DNA from: Zoogloeaceae bacterium G21618-S1
GTDB lineage: Bacteria; Pseudomonadota; Gammaproteobacteria; Burkholderiales; Rhodocyclaceae
Length of the DNA: 64,000 bases
NCBI GenBank assembly: GCA_027214125.1
Contig: JAPWHF010000012.1
Location: 1-64,000 of the forward strand
Reading direction: 5' to 3'
Shown here: in pieces, positions 56,069-64,000 of the stretch
Layout: each line of letters opens with the position of its first letter
How positions within the stretch are numbered: position 1 is the stretch's first letter
Notes under the pieces: model-generated
The model's input: only the letters and a program-made list of their open reading frames with translations
Database searches by the model: none
Told to the model about the DNA's origin: nothing
Translations under genes and position numbers: made by a program

Positions 56069-56842
56069 TCAGCTACGCGTCACTTCGCTGGCTGGCTCAG
56101 CGTCATCATCGGACGGCTGATCTTCACGCACCGCCACAAAGCGGGCGCACATAATGCCGACCTCATAGAGCAACCACATCGGCACCGCCAGCATGAACTG
56201 CGAAATCACATCTGGTGGGGTCACAACGGCCGCAATGACAAAGGCACCGACGATCACGTAAGGGCGGGCTTCCTTCAGTTTGGCTTGATTCACCAGACCA
56301 AACTTGGACAGCAGCACCACCGCAACAGGCACCTCGAAAGTGAGCCCGAAAGCCAAGAACAGCGTCATGACGAATGACAGGTATTGCTCGATATCCGGTG
56401 CGGGGGTAATGCTCTTCGGTGCGAATTCATTGATGAATGCAAACACCATCTTGAACACGAAGAAATAGCAAAACGCCATGCCCGCCAGAAACAGCAAGGT
56501 GCTGGCCAGTACCAACGGGATGCCCAGGCGCTTCTCATGTGCGTAGAGACCCGGCGCAATGAATGCCCAGGCCTGGTACAGCACCACCGGCAGCGCGCAG
56601 ACGAAGGCAACCATCAAGGTCACTTTCACCGGCACAAAGAACGGCGTGACCACGCCGGTGGCAATCATGCGCGTGCCTTCGGGCAGCGCCTGCATCATTG
56701 GCAGCGCAAGCAAATCGTAAATCTGTCCGGCCCAGGGCATCAGGCAGAAAAACACCAGCAACACCGCACCAACCGCTCGCAGCAGACGGTCGCGCAGTTC
56801 GACGAGATGCGCAACAAAGGTTTCTTGAGTCGTCTCGGTCAC
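56069..56842 (-). CDS. tatC: TatC, twin-arginine translocase subunit
   Basis: 257-aa membrane protein with six helices. Signature segments are FVAHLVELRDRLLRAVG at the start and FSFGLAFEVPV-like ALGLTFEVPVAVVLLSKFG. The GTG start overlaps the tatB stop by 4 bp (56839-56842), so TatC is translationally coupled to TatB. The C-terminus VREDQPSDDDAEPASEVTRS is acidic and variable. Needed for export of folded periplasmic proteins. Confidence 0.97.
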   Translation of the reverse strand: MTETTQETFVAHLVELRDRLLRAVGAVLLVFFCLMPWAGQIYDLLALPMMQALPEGTRMIATGVVTPFFVPVKVTLMVAFVCALPVVLYQAWAFIAPGLYAHEKRLGIPLVLASTLLFLAGMAFCYFFVFKMVFAFINEFAPKSITPAPDIEQYLSFVMTLFLAFGLTFEVPVAVVLLSKFGLVNQAKLKEARPYVIVGAFVIAAVVTPPDVISQFMLAVPMWLLYEVGIMCARFVAVREDQPSDDDAEPASEVTRS

Positions 56843-57339
56843 GCCTTGGACTCCTTCGGCGCATCCGCAGGCGCAGCATTGTCGAGACCAAGCGCCATCT
56901 GATTGGCGTCGTTCGGTGGCGGAGTATGGCCGGCGGCGATATCGTCGGCAACGGTCTGGGCGATGGCCCGCTCGGCGTCCTTGAGAGCGGCTTCGGCATC
57001 AGCCGCCGTCGTGTCGACTGCCTTCGGCGTCGTCTCCCCCGTCACCGCGGAATTCACCGATTTGGCGGTGTTATCGAGGTCCGCCTGAACCGCCGCAGCC
57101 TGCCCGCGCAACCCGCTTTCGAGATCGCGCGCAGAGTCGGTCATTTCTTTCTGAAGCTTTTTGAGGTCTTCCAGGTGCATCTCACGCTGGATGTCCGACT
57201 TCACATCGCCGACATAGCGCTGCAGACGCCCCAGCATGTGACCAACGGTTCGCGCCACTTTCGGCAGGCGCTCGGGACCGATCACCACCAAACCGACGAT
57301 GGCGATGATCATGAGTTCGGTGAAACCGATATCAAACAT
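56839..57339 (-). CDS. tatB: TatB, twin-arginine translocase subunit
   Basis: 166-aa single-span protein: N-terminal helix (MFDIGFTELMIIAIVGLVVIG), the TatB hallmark GPERLPKVARTVG, an amphipathic helix (about 22-70) and a long Ala/Asp-rich tail. It starts at 57339 downstream of a terminator after tatA. Coupled to tatC. Confidence 0.96.
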   Translation of the reverse strand: MFDIGFTELMIIAIVGLVVIGPERLPKVARTVGHMLGRLQRYVGDVKSDIQREMHLEDLKKLQKEMTDSARDLESGLRGQAAAVQADLDNTAKSVNSAVTGETTPKAVDTTAADAEAALKDAERAIAQTVADDIAAGHTPPPNDANQMALGLDNAAPADAPKESKA

Positions 57340-57362
57340 GACGTTCCTGCGCAGACGAAAGC

Positions 57363-57394
57363 AAAAACGAGGGGCCGACCTGCTTCGCCCCTCG
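57363..57394 (-). terminator. Intrinsic terminator between tatA and tatB
   Basis: On the minus strand CGAGGGGC/GCCCCTCG (57368-57375 and 57387-57394, 11-nt loop) is followed by TTTTTGCTTT (57367 down). It lies 18 bp after the tatA stop and 24 bp before the tatB ATG. Partial termination would lower tatBC relative to tatA. Confidence 0.78.
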
Positions 57395-57412
57395 TATCAA
57401 ACCTACTGTCGA

Positions 57413-57637
57413 TCAAGAATTATTGATCTTCTCTTTGGCTTCCGCATTGATGGTTTTGCCATCGAGCTGCTCAGGCTTGGCCGGCTCGCCGCCACTCTCG
57501 GCCTCCCGCACGCCTTCCTTGAAGCCCTTCACTGCACCCCCGAGATCCTGGCCGATATTGCGCAGCTTCTTGGTACCAAAAACAAGCATCACGATGACCA
57601 GAACGATCAGCCAGTGCCAGATACTGAATGAACCCAT
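57413..57637 (-). CDS. tatA: TatA, twin-arginine translocase pore subunit
   Basis: 74-aa protein with the TatA start [27 protein letters not shown], then [23 protein letters not shown] and a short acidic tail ending KINNS. One helix plus amphipathic helix, as expected. It lies 10 bp after hinT; the following terminator allows TatA to be made in excess over TatBC. Confidence 0.96.
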   Translation of the reverse strand: MGSFSIWHWLIVLVIVMLVFGTKKLRNIGQDLGGAVKGFKEGVREAESGGEPAKPEQLDGKTINAEAKEKINNS

Positions 57638-57647
57638 GAATAACTCC

Positions 57648-57995
57648 TCAACGCTTCAACATGGGGGGCAATACGTCCGGCCCGCCAACGAAATGAATGT
57701 GCAAATGATACACCTCCTGCCTGCCGACCCGCCCCGTGTTGACCAGCGTCCGGAAGCCGTCGGTACAGCCGTGCTCCACTGCCAGGCGGGCGCCGGTCTG
57801 CAGCAGTTTGCCCATCACCAGGGCATCCTCGGGCTGGGCATCGGCCAGCGACGCGATGTGCCGCTTCGGAATGGCCAGCAGGTGCACCGGCGCGACCGGG
57901 TTGATGTCGTGGAAGACGACCATGTCGTCATCCTCGAAGGCCTTTTTGGCCGGGATGTCACCCGACGCAATTTTGCAGAAGATGCAGTCAGACAT
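57648..57995 (-). CDS. hinT: HIT-family histidine triad hydrolase (HinT)
   Basis: 115-aa nucleoside phosphoramidase-type protein. It begins [21 protein letters not shown] and ends with the triad [14 protein letters not shown], the catalytic HxHxH. It is 9 bp after hisE in the conserved his-hinT-tat order and is probably housekeeping. Confidence 0.95.
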   Translation of the reverse strand: MSDCIFCKIASGDIPAKKAFEDDDMVVFHDINPVAPVHLLAIPKRHIASLADAQPEDALVMGKLLQTGARLAVEHGCTDGFRTLVNTGRVGRQEVYHLHIHFVGGPDVLPPMLKR

Positions 57996-58004
57996 AAGCG
58001 TGGT

Positions 58005-58331
58005 TTACCCTGCTGTGCGTGATTTTTTTTCGTCGATGCCGGATACGCCTTCGCGACGACGAAACTCGGCCAGCACATCGTCGACCGTCAGCCCAAAGTG
58101 CGCCAGCAACACCATGGTGTGAAACCAGACATCGGTGACTTCCCAGACCAGGTGCAGCCGATTGGCATCCTTGGCCGCCATGATCGTCTCGGCCGCCTCT
58201 TCGGCCACCTTTTTGCAGATGGCGTCCGTGCCCTTGGTGTAGAGGCTGGACACGTAGGACGCGTCCGGATCTGCAGCCTTGCGCTCGGCAAGCGTCGCGG
58301 CCACGCGGTGCAGCACTTCGATATCGATCAT
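58005..58331 (-). CDS. hisE: HisE, phosphoribosyl-ATP pyrophosphatase
   Basis: 108-aa alpha-helical pyrophosphatase for histidine step 2, with [14 protein letters not shown] and [20 protein letters not shown] metal-binding segments. It overlaps hisI by 4 bp, so it is separate from HisI rather than the fused HisIE of enterics, as is usual in betaproteobacteria. Confidence 0.95.
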   Translation of the reverse strand: MIDIEVLHRVAATLAERKAADPDASYVSSLYTKGTDAICKKVAEEAAETIMAAKDANRLHLVWEVTDVWFHTMVLLAHFGLTVDDVLAEFRRREGVSGIDEKKSRTAG

Positions 58332-58726
58332 CCGTAAATCTCCTTCGGGTCTTTCAGAACCGGGTCGACTGCTTCCCAGTGCCCGGACTCTCCGAGGCGC
58401 TGAAAGAAACAGCTCTTGCGTCCAGTGTGGCAGGCGATGCCGCCGGCCTGCTCGATCTTCAACAACACCACGTCGTTGTCACAGTCGGTGCGAATCTCCA
58501 GCACCTTCTGGATATGGCCGGACTCCTCGCCCTTGTGCCACAGTTTGCGCCGCGAGCGCGACCAGTAGACTGCCTCGCCGCGCTCCGCCGTGAGCGCCAG
58601 TGCTTCGCGGTTCATGAATGCGAACATCAGCACGTCGCCCGTGGCGGCGTCCTGAGCGATGACCGGCACCAGTCCGTGGTCATCCCAGACAATGTCGTTG
58701 AGCCAACGATTGGGGAGTTCGATCAC
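58328..58726 (-). CDS. hisI: HisI, phosphoribosyl-AMP cyclohydrolase
   Basis: 132-aa zinc enzyme for histidine step 3. Recognisable are [36 protein letters not shown] and the metal ligands [14 protein letters not shown] and [11 protein letters not shown]. It overlaps both hisE and hisF by 4 bp, so translation is coupled. Confidence 0.96.
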   Translation of the reverse strand: MIELPNRWLNDIVWDDHGLVPVIAQDAATGDVLMFAFMNREALALTAERGEAVYWSRSRRKLWHKGEESGHIQKVLEIRTDCDNDVVLLKIEQAGGIACHTGRKSCFFQRLGESGHWEAVDPVLKDPKEIYG

Positions 58727-59481
58727 AGGCGCACCTCAATGCCGCGTTCGCGCATATAGGTTTTTGCCTCATGCACGGTGTGCTGACCAAAATGGAAGAT
58801 GCTGGCCGCCAGCACCGCATCGGCGCGGCCTTCGGTCACACCCTGCGCCAGATGCTCAAGTGTGCCAACGCCGCCGCTGGCGATAATCGGGATACGCACG
58901 GCATCGGAGATGGCGCGGGTCAGGCCAAGGTCGAATCCGTTCTTGGTGCCGTCACGATCCATGCTGGTCAGCAAAATCTCGCCTGCGCCCAGCGCTTCGA
59001 TGCGCTGCGCCCACTCGATCGCGTCCAGCCCGGTATTGCGGCGGCCACCGTGGGTAAAGACCTCCCACTTGCCCGGCGCGGTCTGCTTGGCGTCGATGGC
59101 CACAACGATGCACTGGCTGCCGACTTTGCCACTGGCCTCGGCTACGATTTCCGGATTGGTGACCGCCGCTGTGTTGATGCTGACCTTGTCGGCACCCGCG
59201 TTGAGCAAGCGGCGCACATCGGCCACCGTGCGCACACCACCGCCGACAGTCAGCGGGATGAACACCTGCTCGGCCACATGCTCGACCATGTGCAGGATGA
59301 TGTCGCGGTCGTCGGAGCTGGCGGTGATGTCGAGAAAGGTGATCTCGTCGGCCCCCTGCTCATCGTAGCGACGCGCCACTTCGACCGGATCGCCCGCATC
59401 GCGCAGCTCGACAAAATTCACGCCTTTAACGACGCGGCCGGCACTGACGTCCAGACAGGGGATGATCCGTTTTGCGAGCAT
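58723..59481 (-). CDS. hisF: HisF, imidazole glycerol phosphate synthase cyclase subunit
   Basis: 252-aa TIM barrel. N-terminus [20 protein letters not shown] and the catalytic regions VDLTVGGG-like [15 protein letters not shown] and [13 protein letters not shown] are present, with both catalytic aspartates. The ATG at 59481 is 2 bp after hisA. It forms a complex with HisH. Confidence 0.97.
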   Translation of the reverse strand: MLAKRIIPCLDVSAGRVVKGVNFVELRDAGDPVEVARRYDEQGADEITFLDITASSDDRDIILHMVEHVAEQVFIPLTVGGGVRTVADVRRLLNAGADKVSINTAAVTNPEIVAEASGKVGSQCIVVAIDAKQTAPGKWEVFTHGGRRNTGLDAIEWAQRIEALGAGEILLTSMDRDGTKNGFDLGLTRAISDAVRIPIIASGGVGTLEHLAQGVTEGRADAVLAASIFHFGQHTVHEAKTYMRERGIEVRL

Positions 59482-59483
59482 CT

Positions 59484-60224
59484 CTAGCCTGCCAGTTCGT
59501 CGGCGCGGGCCTGTGCGGCACGGAAATCGAGCGTGCCTTCGTAGATGGCCCGACCGGTAATCGCACCGGTCACGCCCTCGTGCTCGACCGCACACAGCGC
59601 CTCGATATCGGTCATCGACGCGATGCCGCCGCTGGCAATCACCGGAATGCGCAGCGCCTGGGCGAGTCGCACCGTGGCCTCGACGTTCACGCCGGAGAGC
59701 ATGCCGTCGCGGCCGATGTCGGTGTAGATCACGCCTTCCACGCCGTAATCCTCGAATTTCAGGGCCAGATCCACCACGTCATGGCCTGTCAGCTTCGACC
59801 AGCCATCGACCGCGACTTTGCTATCCTTGGCGTCGAGGCCCACGATGATGTGACCCGGGAAGGCGCTGCAGGCATCCTGCAGAAAGCCGGGATTCTTGAC
59901 CGCAGCGGTACCGATGATCACGTAGCTGATGCCGTCGTCGAGGTAGCGCTCAATGGTTTCGAGGTCGCGAATACCGCCGCCGAGCTGTACCGGGATGTCG
60001 TCGCCCACGGCTTGTACGATCTGCTTGATCGCCTTTTCGTTGACCGGTTTGCCGGCAAACGCACCATTGAGATCCACAAGGTGCAAACGACGCGCGCCCT
60101 GGTCGAGCCAATGCCGGGCGGTCGCGCCCGGATCTTCGGAGAACACGGTGGCATCGTCCATCTCGCCCTGTTTGAGGCGGACGCAATGACCATCCTTGAG
60201 GTCGATAGCAGGTATGAGCAGCAT
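59484..60224 (-). CDS. hisA: HisA, ProFAR isomerase
   Basis: 246-aa TIM barrel paralogous to HisF, for histidine step 4. [20 protein letters not shown] at the start, [15 protein letters not shown] and [13 protein letters not shown] carry the catalytic Asp residues. Start at 60224. The 46-bp gap to hisH holds no gene. Confidence 0.97.
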   Translation of the reverse strand: MLLIPAIDLKDGHCVRLKQGEMDDATVFSEDPGATARHWLDQGARRLHLVDLNGAFAGKPVNEKAIKQIVQAVGDDIPVQLGGGIRDLETIERYLDDGISYVIIGTAAVKNPGFLQDACSAFPGHIIVGLDAKDSKVAVDGWSKLTGHDVVDLALKFEDYGVEGVIYTDIGRDGMLSGVNVEATVRLAQALRIPVIASGGIASMTDIEALCAVEHEGVTGAITGRAIYEGTLDFRAAQARADELAG

Positions 60225-60270
60225 ACGAGTAGGGCCGTCTAGACGTAAAAAAAGAGGTGCTGGTGCCCGC

Positions 60271-60909
60271 TTACGGGTTCCAGTGCATGAAGTTGGTGAG
60301 CAGTTGCAAACCGGCGCGCGCGCTCTTTTCAGGATGAAACTGCACGGCAAAAATGTTATCCCGCGCGACGGCACTGGTAAAGCGCACACCGTAATCAGTG
60401 TGGGCGGCGATCACCGAATCCTCAGCTGAATCGACGTAATAGCTGTGCACGAAATAAAACCGGTCGCCATCGGGGATGTCGCGCCACAGAGGGTGCTCGC
60501 GGTGATGCCACACCTCGTTCCAGCCCATGTGCGGCACCTTCAGGCGCAGCCCGGCGGCATCGAACATTTTTTCGTCTGGGAAGCGGCGCACCTGGCCCGC
60601 GAAGAGCCCGAGACCTGGGACATCGCCTTCCTGGCTGTGGTCGAACAACATCTGCTGGCCGATGCAGATGCCGAGAAACGGCTTTTTCGCCGCGGCCTCG
60701 ACCACGGCCTGATGCAGACCGCGGCCTTCGAGTTCGGCGATACAGTCAGGCATGGCGCCCTGACCGGGGAACACCACGCGCTCGGCACGCATGACCACCT
60801 CCGGATCATCGGTCACCCGCACGATCGCGCCACCGGCGACGTGTTCGATCGCCTTCTCTACCGAACGCAGGTTGCCCATGCCGTAGTCGATGACGGCCAC
60901 ATCAGTCAT
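60271..60909 (-). CDS. hisH: HisH, imidazole glycerol phosphate synthase glutaminase subunit
   Basis: 212-aa class I glutaminase. The nucleophile elbow is [11 protein letters not shown] (Cys), with VHSYYVD and the C-terminal catalytic [10 protein letters not shown] (His-Glu). [12 protein letters not shown] at the start. It supplies ammonia to HisF. Confidence 0.97.
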   Translation of the reverse strand: MTDVAVIDYGMGNLRSVEKAIEHVAGGAIVRVTDDPEVVMRAERVVFPGQGAMPDCIAELEGRGLHQAVVEAAAKKPFLGICIGQQMLFDHSQEGDVPGLGLFAGQVRRFPDEKMFDAAGLRLKVPHMGWNEVWHHREHPLWRDIPDGDRFYFVHSYYVDSAEDSVIAAHTDYGVRFTSAVARDNIFAVQFHPEKSARAGLQLLTNFMHWNP

Positions 60910-60945
60910 GGTTTTGCTCGCACACAAATAAGGGAGGGCACGAAA

Positions 60946-61533
60946 TCAGAGCGCGCCCTTGGTTGAAGGCACAACACCTGCCAGACGCGAGTCCACCTCG
61001 GCTGCGGCGCGCAATGCGCGGCCAAAGGCCTTGAAAATGGTTTCGCACTGATGGTGAGCGTTGTCGCCGCGCAGGTTGTCGATATGCAGCGACACGCCAG
61101 CATGATTGACGAAGCCCTGGAAGAACTCGCGCGCCAGGTCGACATCGAAATTGCCGATGCGGGCCCGGGTATATTCGACAAAGTAGTGCAGCCCGGGGCG
61201 GCCGGAGAAATCGACCACCACGCGTGACAGCGCCTCGTCGAGCGGCACATAGGCGTGGCCGTAACGGCGAATGCCTTTCTTGTCGCCCAGCGCTTTGGCA
61301 AAGGCCTGACCCAGCGTGATGCCGACATCTTCGACGGTGTGATGGTCGTCGATGTACGTATCCCCGTCACAATGGATGGCCAGGTCGATCACCCCGTGGC
61401 GGGCGATCTGGTCAAGCATGTGGTCCAGAAAGGGGACGCCGGTGTTCAGCTCGGCGGCGCCGGTGCCATCAAGATTGATTCGCACCGAGATCTTGGTTTC
61501 GAGGGTATTACGGGTAACGTCGGCTTGCCGCAT
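60946..61533 (-). CDS. hisB: HisB, imidazoleglycerol-phosphate dehydratase
   Basis: 195-aa monofunctional dehydratase with manganese-binding repeats [11 protein letters not shown] and [17 protein letters not shown]. The start [15 protein letters not shown] at 61533 gives the family length; the frame upstream to 61668 is not conserved and overlaps hisC. The promoter for hisB-H-A-F-I-E-hinT must lie in the 112-bp gap to divergent hisC. Confidence 0.97.
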   Translation of the reverse strand: MRQADVTRNTLETKISVRINLDGTGAAELNTGVPFLDHMLDQIARHGVIDLAIHCDGDTYIDDHHTVEDVGITLGQAFAKALGDKKGIRRYGHAYVPLDEALSRVVVDFSGRPGLHYFVEYTRARIGNFDVDLAREFFQGFVNHAGVSLHIDNLRGDNAHHQCETIFKAFGRALRAAAEVDSRLAGVVPSTKGAL

Positions 61534-61645
61534 GGTGGTGGCTTCCGGGCGCTTGAACACCCGGCCAGTGCTGATGGTTAAGGCGGTCATGATACCATCG
61601 CCCACGCCGAGTTTGTCTCTTTCACTGCCCGCCGAAACCCACGCC

Positions 61646-62698
61646 ATGAGCCGATTCTGGAGCGACACCGCCCGCCGTTTGACCCCTTACGTCCCGGGCG
61701 AGCAGCCCAAGCTGGACAAGCTGGTCAAACTCAACACCAACGAAAGCCCGTACGGCCCTTCACCACGCGCCGTCGAGGCGATCCAGCGCGCCGCCAGCGA
61801 GGATCTGCGCCGCTACCCCGACCCGAACTCCGATGCGCTCAAAGCCGCACTGGCACGCTATCACAGCGTCAGACCGGCGCAGATTTTTGTCGGCAACGGC
61901 TCGGACGAGGTGCTCGCGCACGCCTTCATCGCGCTACTCAAGCACGACGCGCCGCTGCGCTTTCCCGACATCACCTACAGCTTCTACCCGGTGTACTGCG
62001 GGCTGTTCGACATTACCCACACGCCGATTGCGCTGACCGACGCGCTTGAGATCGACCCGGCCGACTACGCTGCTGGCGGCCCGATCATTTTCCCGAACCC
62101 GAATGCGCCCACCGGCCGCTTGCTGCCAATCGACGCCGTCGAAGCCCTGCTCGCCGCCAATCCGGACGTACCGGTGGTGATCGACGAAGCTTATATCGAC
62201 TACGGCGGCGAATCAGCCATCCCGCTGGTGGATCGCCATCCCAACCTGCTGGTGACCCGCACCTTTTCAAAGTCCCGCGCACTGGCCGGGCTGCGTGTTG
62301 GTTACGCCGTCGGCAGCGCCGAGTTAGTGGAGGGGCTGGAGCGGGTCAAGAACAGCTTCAACTCCTACCCGCTGGGCCGACCGGCGCAGGCTGGCGCGAT
62401 CGCCTCGGTCGAAGATGAACCGCATTTTCGCGACAGCTGCGCCCGCGTCATCGCCACCCGCGAGTGGCTCGACCAGGCGCTAACCGCGCTGGGCTTCGAG
62501 GTGCTGCCCTCGGCGGCAAATTTTGTCTTTGCCCGGCACCCGAAACACGCGGGCGCCACACTAGCCGCTGCGCTGCGCGACCAGGCGATCATCGTACGGC
62601 ACTTCAAGCTGCCACGCATTGACGACTACCTGCGCATCACCGTCGGCACCGATGACGAATGCGCCGCGCTAATCGACGCACTCAAAGCGTTGGTGTAA
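61646..62698 (+). CDS. hisC: HisC, histidinol-phosphate aminotransferase (inverted relative to operon)
   Basis: 350-aa fold-type I aminotransferase with [36 protein letters not shown] and the PLP lysine in [15 protein letters not shown]. It is the seventh-step enzyme. Unlike hisB-H-A-F-I-E (minus) and hisD (minus), it lies on the plus strand between hisB and hisD: divergent from hisB and convergent with hisD. The start at 61646 matches the family N-terminus [18 protein letters not shown]. Confidence 0.96.
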   Translation: MSRFWSDTARRLTPYVPGEQPKLDKLVKLNTNESPYGPSPRAVEAIQRAASEDLRRYPDPNSDALKAALARYHSVRPAQIFVGNGSDEVLAHAFIALLKHDAPLRFPDITYSFYPVYCGLFDITHTPIALTDALEIDPADYAAGGPIIFPNPNAPTGRLLPIDAVEALLAANPDVPVVIDEAYIDYGGESAIPLVDRHPNLLVTRTFSKSRALAGLRVGYAVGSAELVEGLERVKNSFNSYPLGRPAQAGAIASVEDEPHFRDSCARVIATREWLDQALTALGFEVLPSAANFVFARHPKHAGATLAAALRDQAIIVRHFKLPRIDDYLRITVGTDDECAALIDALKALV

Positions 62699-62714
62699 TC
62701 CGCCGGTGTAAACA

Positions 62715-62743
62715 ACAACAGGCCGCATACAGCGGCCTGTTGT
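62715..62743. terminator. Hairpin between convergent hisC and hisD
   Basis: Perfect 12-bp stem (62715-62726 with 62732-62743; core CAACAGGCCGC) and a 5-nt loop. There is no long T-run, but the stem is centred in the 65-bp gap of two converging genes and would act as a bidirectional stop or RNA 3' end. Confidence 0.65.
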
Positions 62744-62763
62744 GTAATGACGCCTCGCCCGGA

Positions 62764-64000
62764 TCAGGGCTTGATGCGGTAAGTCGCCGAACGCGCGTGC
62801 GCCTGCAAGCCCTCGCCTTCGGCCAGAACAGCAGCCACGCGGGCGAGTGACTGCGCGCCGGCCTCCGACACATGGATCAGGCTGGTACGCTTCTGGAAGT
62901 CATACACCCCCAGCGGTGACGAGAAGCGCGCGCTGCGCATGGTCGGCAACACATGGTTCGGCCCGGCGCAGTAGTCACCCAGCGCTTCGACCGACCAGTG
63001 CCCGACAAAGATCGCGCCGGCGTGGCGGATCTCGCCGATCCAGTCTTCCGCGTTTTCCATCGACAGCTCGAGGTGCTCGGGCGCGATGCGGTTGGCAATC
63101 GCGCAGGCCTCGTCCAGATCGCTGACCTTGATCAGCGCGCCGCGGTTGGCCAGCGAGGTCGCGATGGTCTGACGACGCGGCATCTCGGGCAGCAGCTTGG
63201 CAATCGAGGCTGCCACGGCATCGATGAAATCGGGATCGGTACACAGCAGAATCGACTGCGCCAGATCGTCATGCTCGGCCTGAGCGAACAAGTCCATGGC
63301 CACCCAGTCCGGGTTGCCGCTGCCATCGGAAATCACCAGCACTTCGGACGGCCCGGCGACCATGTCGATGCCCACCGTGCCAAAGACACGCCGCTTGGCC
63401 GAGGCCACGTAGGCATTGCCCGGTCCGACGATCTTGTCCACCTGCGGAATGGTCTGCGTGCCGTAAGCCAGCGCAGCCACGGCCTGGGCACCACCGATGG
63501 TGAAGACGCGATCCACACCCGTGATGGCGGCGGCGGCCAGCACCAGCGGATTGCGTTCGCCGTCCGGCGTCGGCACCACCATGATCAGCTCGCCCACCCC
63601 GGCGACCTTGGCCGGGATCGCATTCATCAGCACCGAACTCGGATAGGACGCCCGGCCCCCCGGCACGTACAGGCCAACACGGTCCAGCGGTGTGACGATC
63701 TGACCCAGACGGGTGCCGTCGGCTTCGGTGTAATCCCAGGATTCGGCGATCTGCCGGCGGTGATAGGCTTCAACGCGGCTGGCGGCCACTTCGAGCGCCG
63801 CACGCTGCGCTTCGGGCAGCGTTGCCAAGGCATCGTCCAGCGCATGCCGGGGCAGCTCGAGCGCCGACATGTGATTCACATCCAGCCGGTCAAAGCGGCA
63901 GGTGTAGTCGATCACGGCCGGATCGCCAACCGTGCGCACCGCCGCGAGAATGTCGGTGACCGCGTTTTCGATCTGCGAGTCTGTGCCGCTCTCGAAAGCC
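62764..64000 (-). CDS. hisD: HisD, histidinol dehydrogenase (5' truncated by window)
   Basis: Zinc enzyme for the last two histidine steps. The frame remains open to base 64000, so the gene begins outside; about 412 residues are visible. It has [54 protein letters not shown], the [10 protein letters not shown] region, and NHVLPT with catalytic residues HTVGSVFVG-like [21 protein letters not shown] at 63939 is not the start because conserved sequence continues upstream. hisG is expected beyond. Confidence 0.96.
   Translation of the reverse strand, partial: AFESGTDSQIENAVTDILAAVRTVGDPAVIDYTCRFDRLDVNHMSALELPRHALDDALATLPEAQRAALEVAASRVEAYHRRQIAESWDYTEADGTRLGQIVTPLDRVGLYVPGGRASYPSSVLMNAIPAKVAGVGELIMVVPTPDGERNPLVLAAAAITGVDRVFTIGGAQAVAALAYGTQTIPQVDKIVGPGNAYVASAKRRVFGTVGIDMVAGPSEVLVISDGSGNPDWVAMDLFAQAEHDDLAQSILLCTDPDFIDAVAASIAKLLPEMPRRQTIATSLANRGALIKVSDLDEACAIANRIAPEHLELSMENAEDWIGEIRHAGAIFVGHWSVEALGDYCAGPNHVLPTMRSARFSSPLGVYDFQKRTSLIHVSEAGAQSLARVAAVLAEGEGLQAHARSATYRIKP

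Noticed and set aside
60225-60270. A terminator in the hisH-hisA gap because of a T-run on the minus strand.
   Set aside because: No inverted repeat precedes the T-run, so there is no stem to form a terminator.

Overview
The window is a compact, GC-rich bacterial chromosome segment from a facultatively denitrifying betaproteobacterium, most likely Rhodocyclales/Zoogloeaceae (Azoarcus-Thauera-Denitromonas type). The inference rests on a cytochrome cd1 (nirS) denitrification locus with heme d1 genes, an XrtA/PEP-CTERM exopolysaccharide control module (PrsK/PrsR/PrsT), class III type IV pilin genes, and the order hisB-H-A-F-I-E-hinT-tatABC. I could not run a taxonomic search.

Layout. 1-1.9 kb: end of thiC, a small repeat element with about 20-bp terminal inverted repeats, then thiS and thiG. 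1.9-9.8 kb: a probable taurine dehydrogenase/TRAP uptake cluster (MocR regulator tauR, tauXY, tauKLM) followed by a secreted tandem-Cache protein. 9.8-20.5 kb: one dense minus-strand operon with a TIGR03013-type sugar transferase, PrsK, PrsR, PrsT, a UDP-sugar dehydrogenase, a lytic transglycosylase and a trypsin-like protease. 20.7-32.8 kb: the nir region (nirS, nirT, an EB_dh-like cytochrome; nirC-F-DL-G-H; nirJ-N; divergent nirE). It carries three FNR/DNR-type boxes, and a plus-strand HD-GYP gene is wedged between nirH and nirJ. 32.9-41.8 kb: an esterase, tRNA-Leu(CAA), queA-tgt-yajC-secD-secF, two small uncharacterised genes and purB.

41.8-48.4 kb: type IV pilus and signalling genes: tfpZ-like, pilA with a sigma-54 promoter candidate, a GAF-GspE/PilB ATPase, an MBL-fold hydrolase resembling class II cyclic-nucleotide phosphodiesterases, a two-FHA protein and a PP2C phosphatase. 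48.6-56 kb: sucCD, a DUF2889 protein, a FimV-like protein, a Nif3 protein and a DegS-like protease. 56-64 kb: tatABC, hinT and the histidine operon, in which hisC alone is flipped to the plus strand; hisD runs off the end.

How it works together. FNR/DNR-type boxes at all three nir transcription units, and between nirS and nirE, suggest coordinated low-oxygen/NO induction of nitrite reductase, its electron donors and the siroheme-to-heme d1 pathway (NirE makes precorrin-2; NirDL/G/H decarboxylate; NirJ, NirF and NirN finish). Several operons have hairpins just after the first, structurally abundant product (tauK, nirS, pilA, tatA), which would set expression ratios within operons. The best candidates for undescribed biology are the GAF-GspE/MBL/FHA/PP2C module, the HD-GYP protein that shares an FNR-type box with nirJ, the free-standing tandem-Cache protein, and the EB_dh-like cytochrome with a CX3CH motif. 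Most gene calls are conventional. Starts were chosen by Shine-Dalgarno position and family length.
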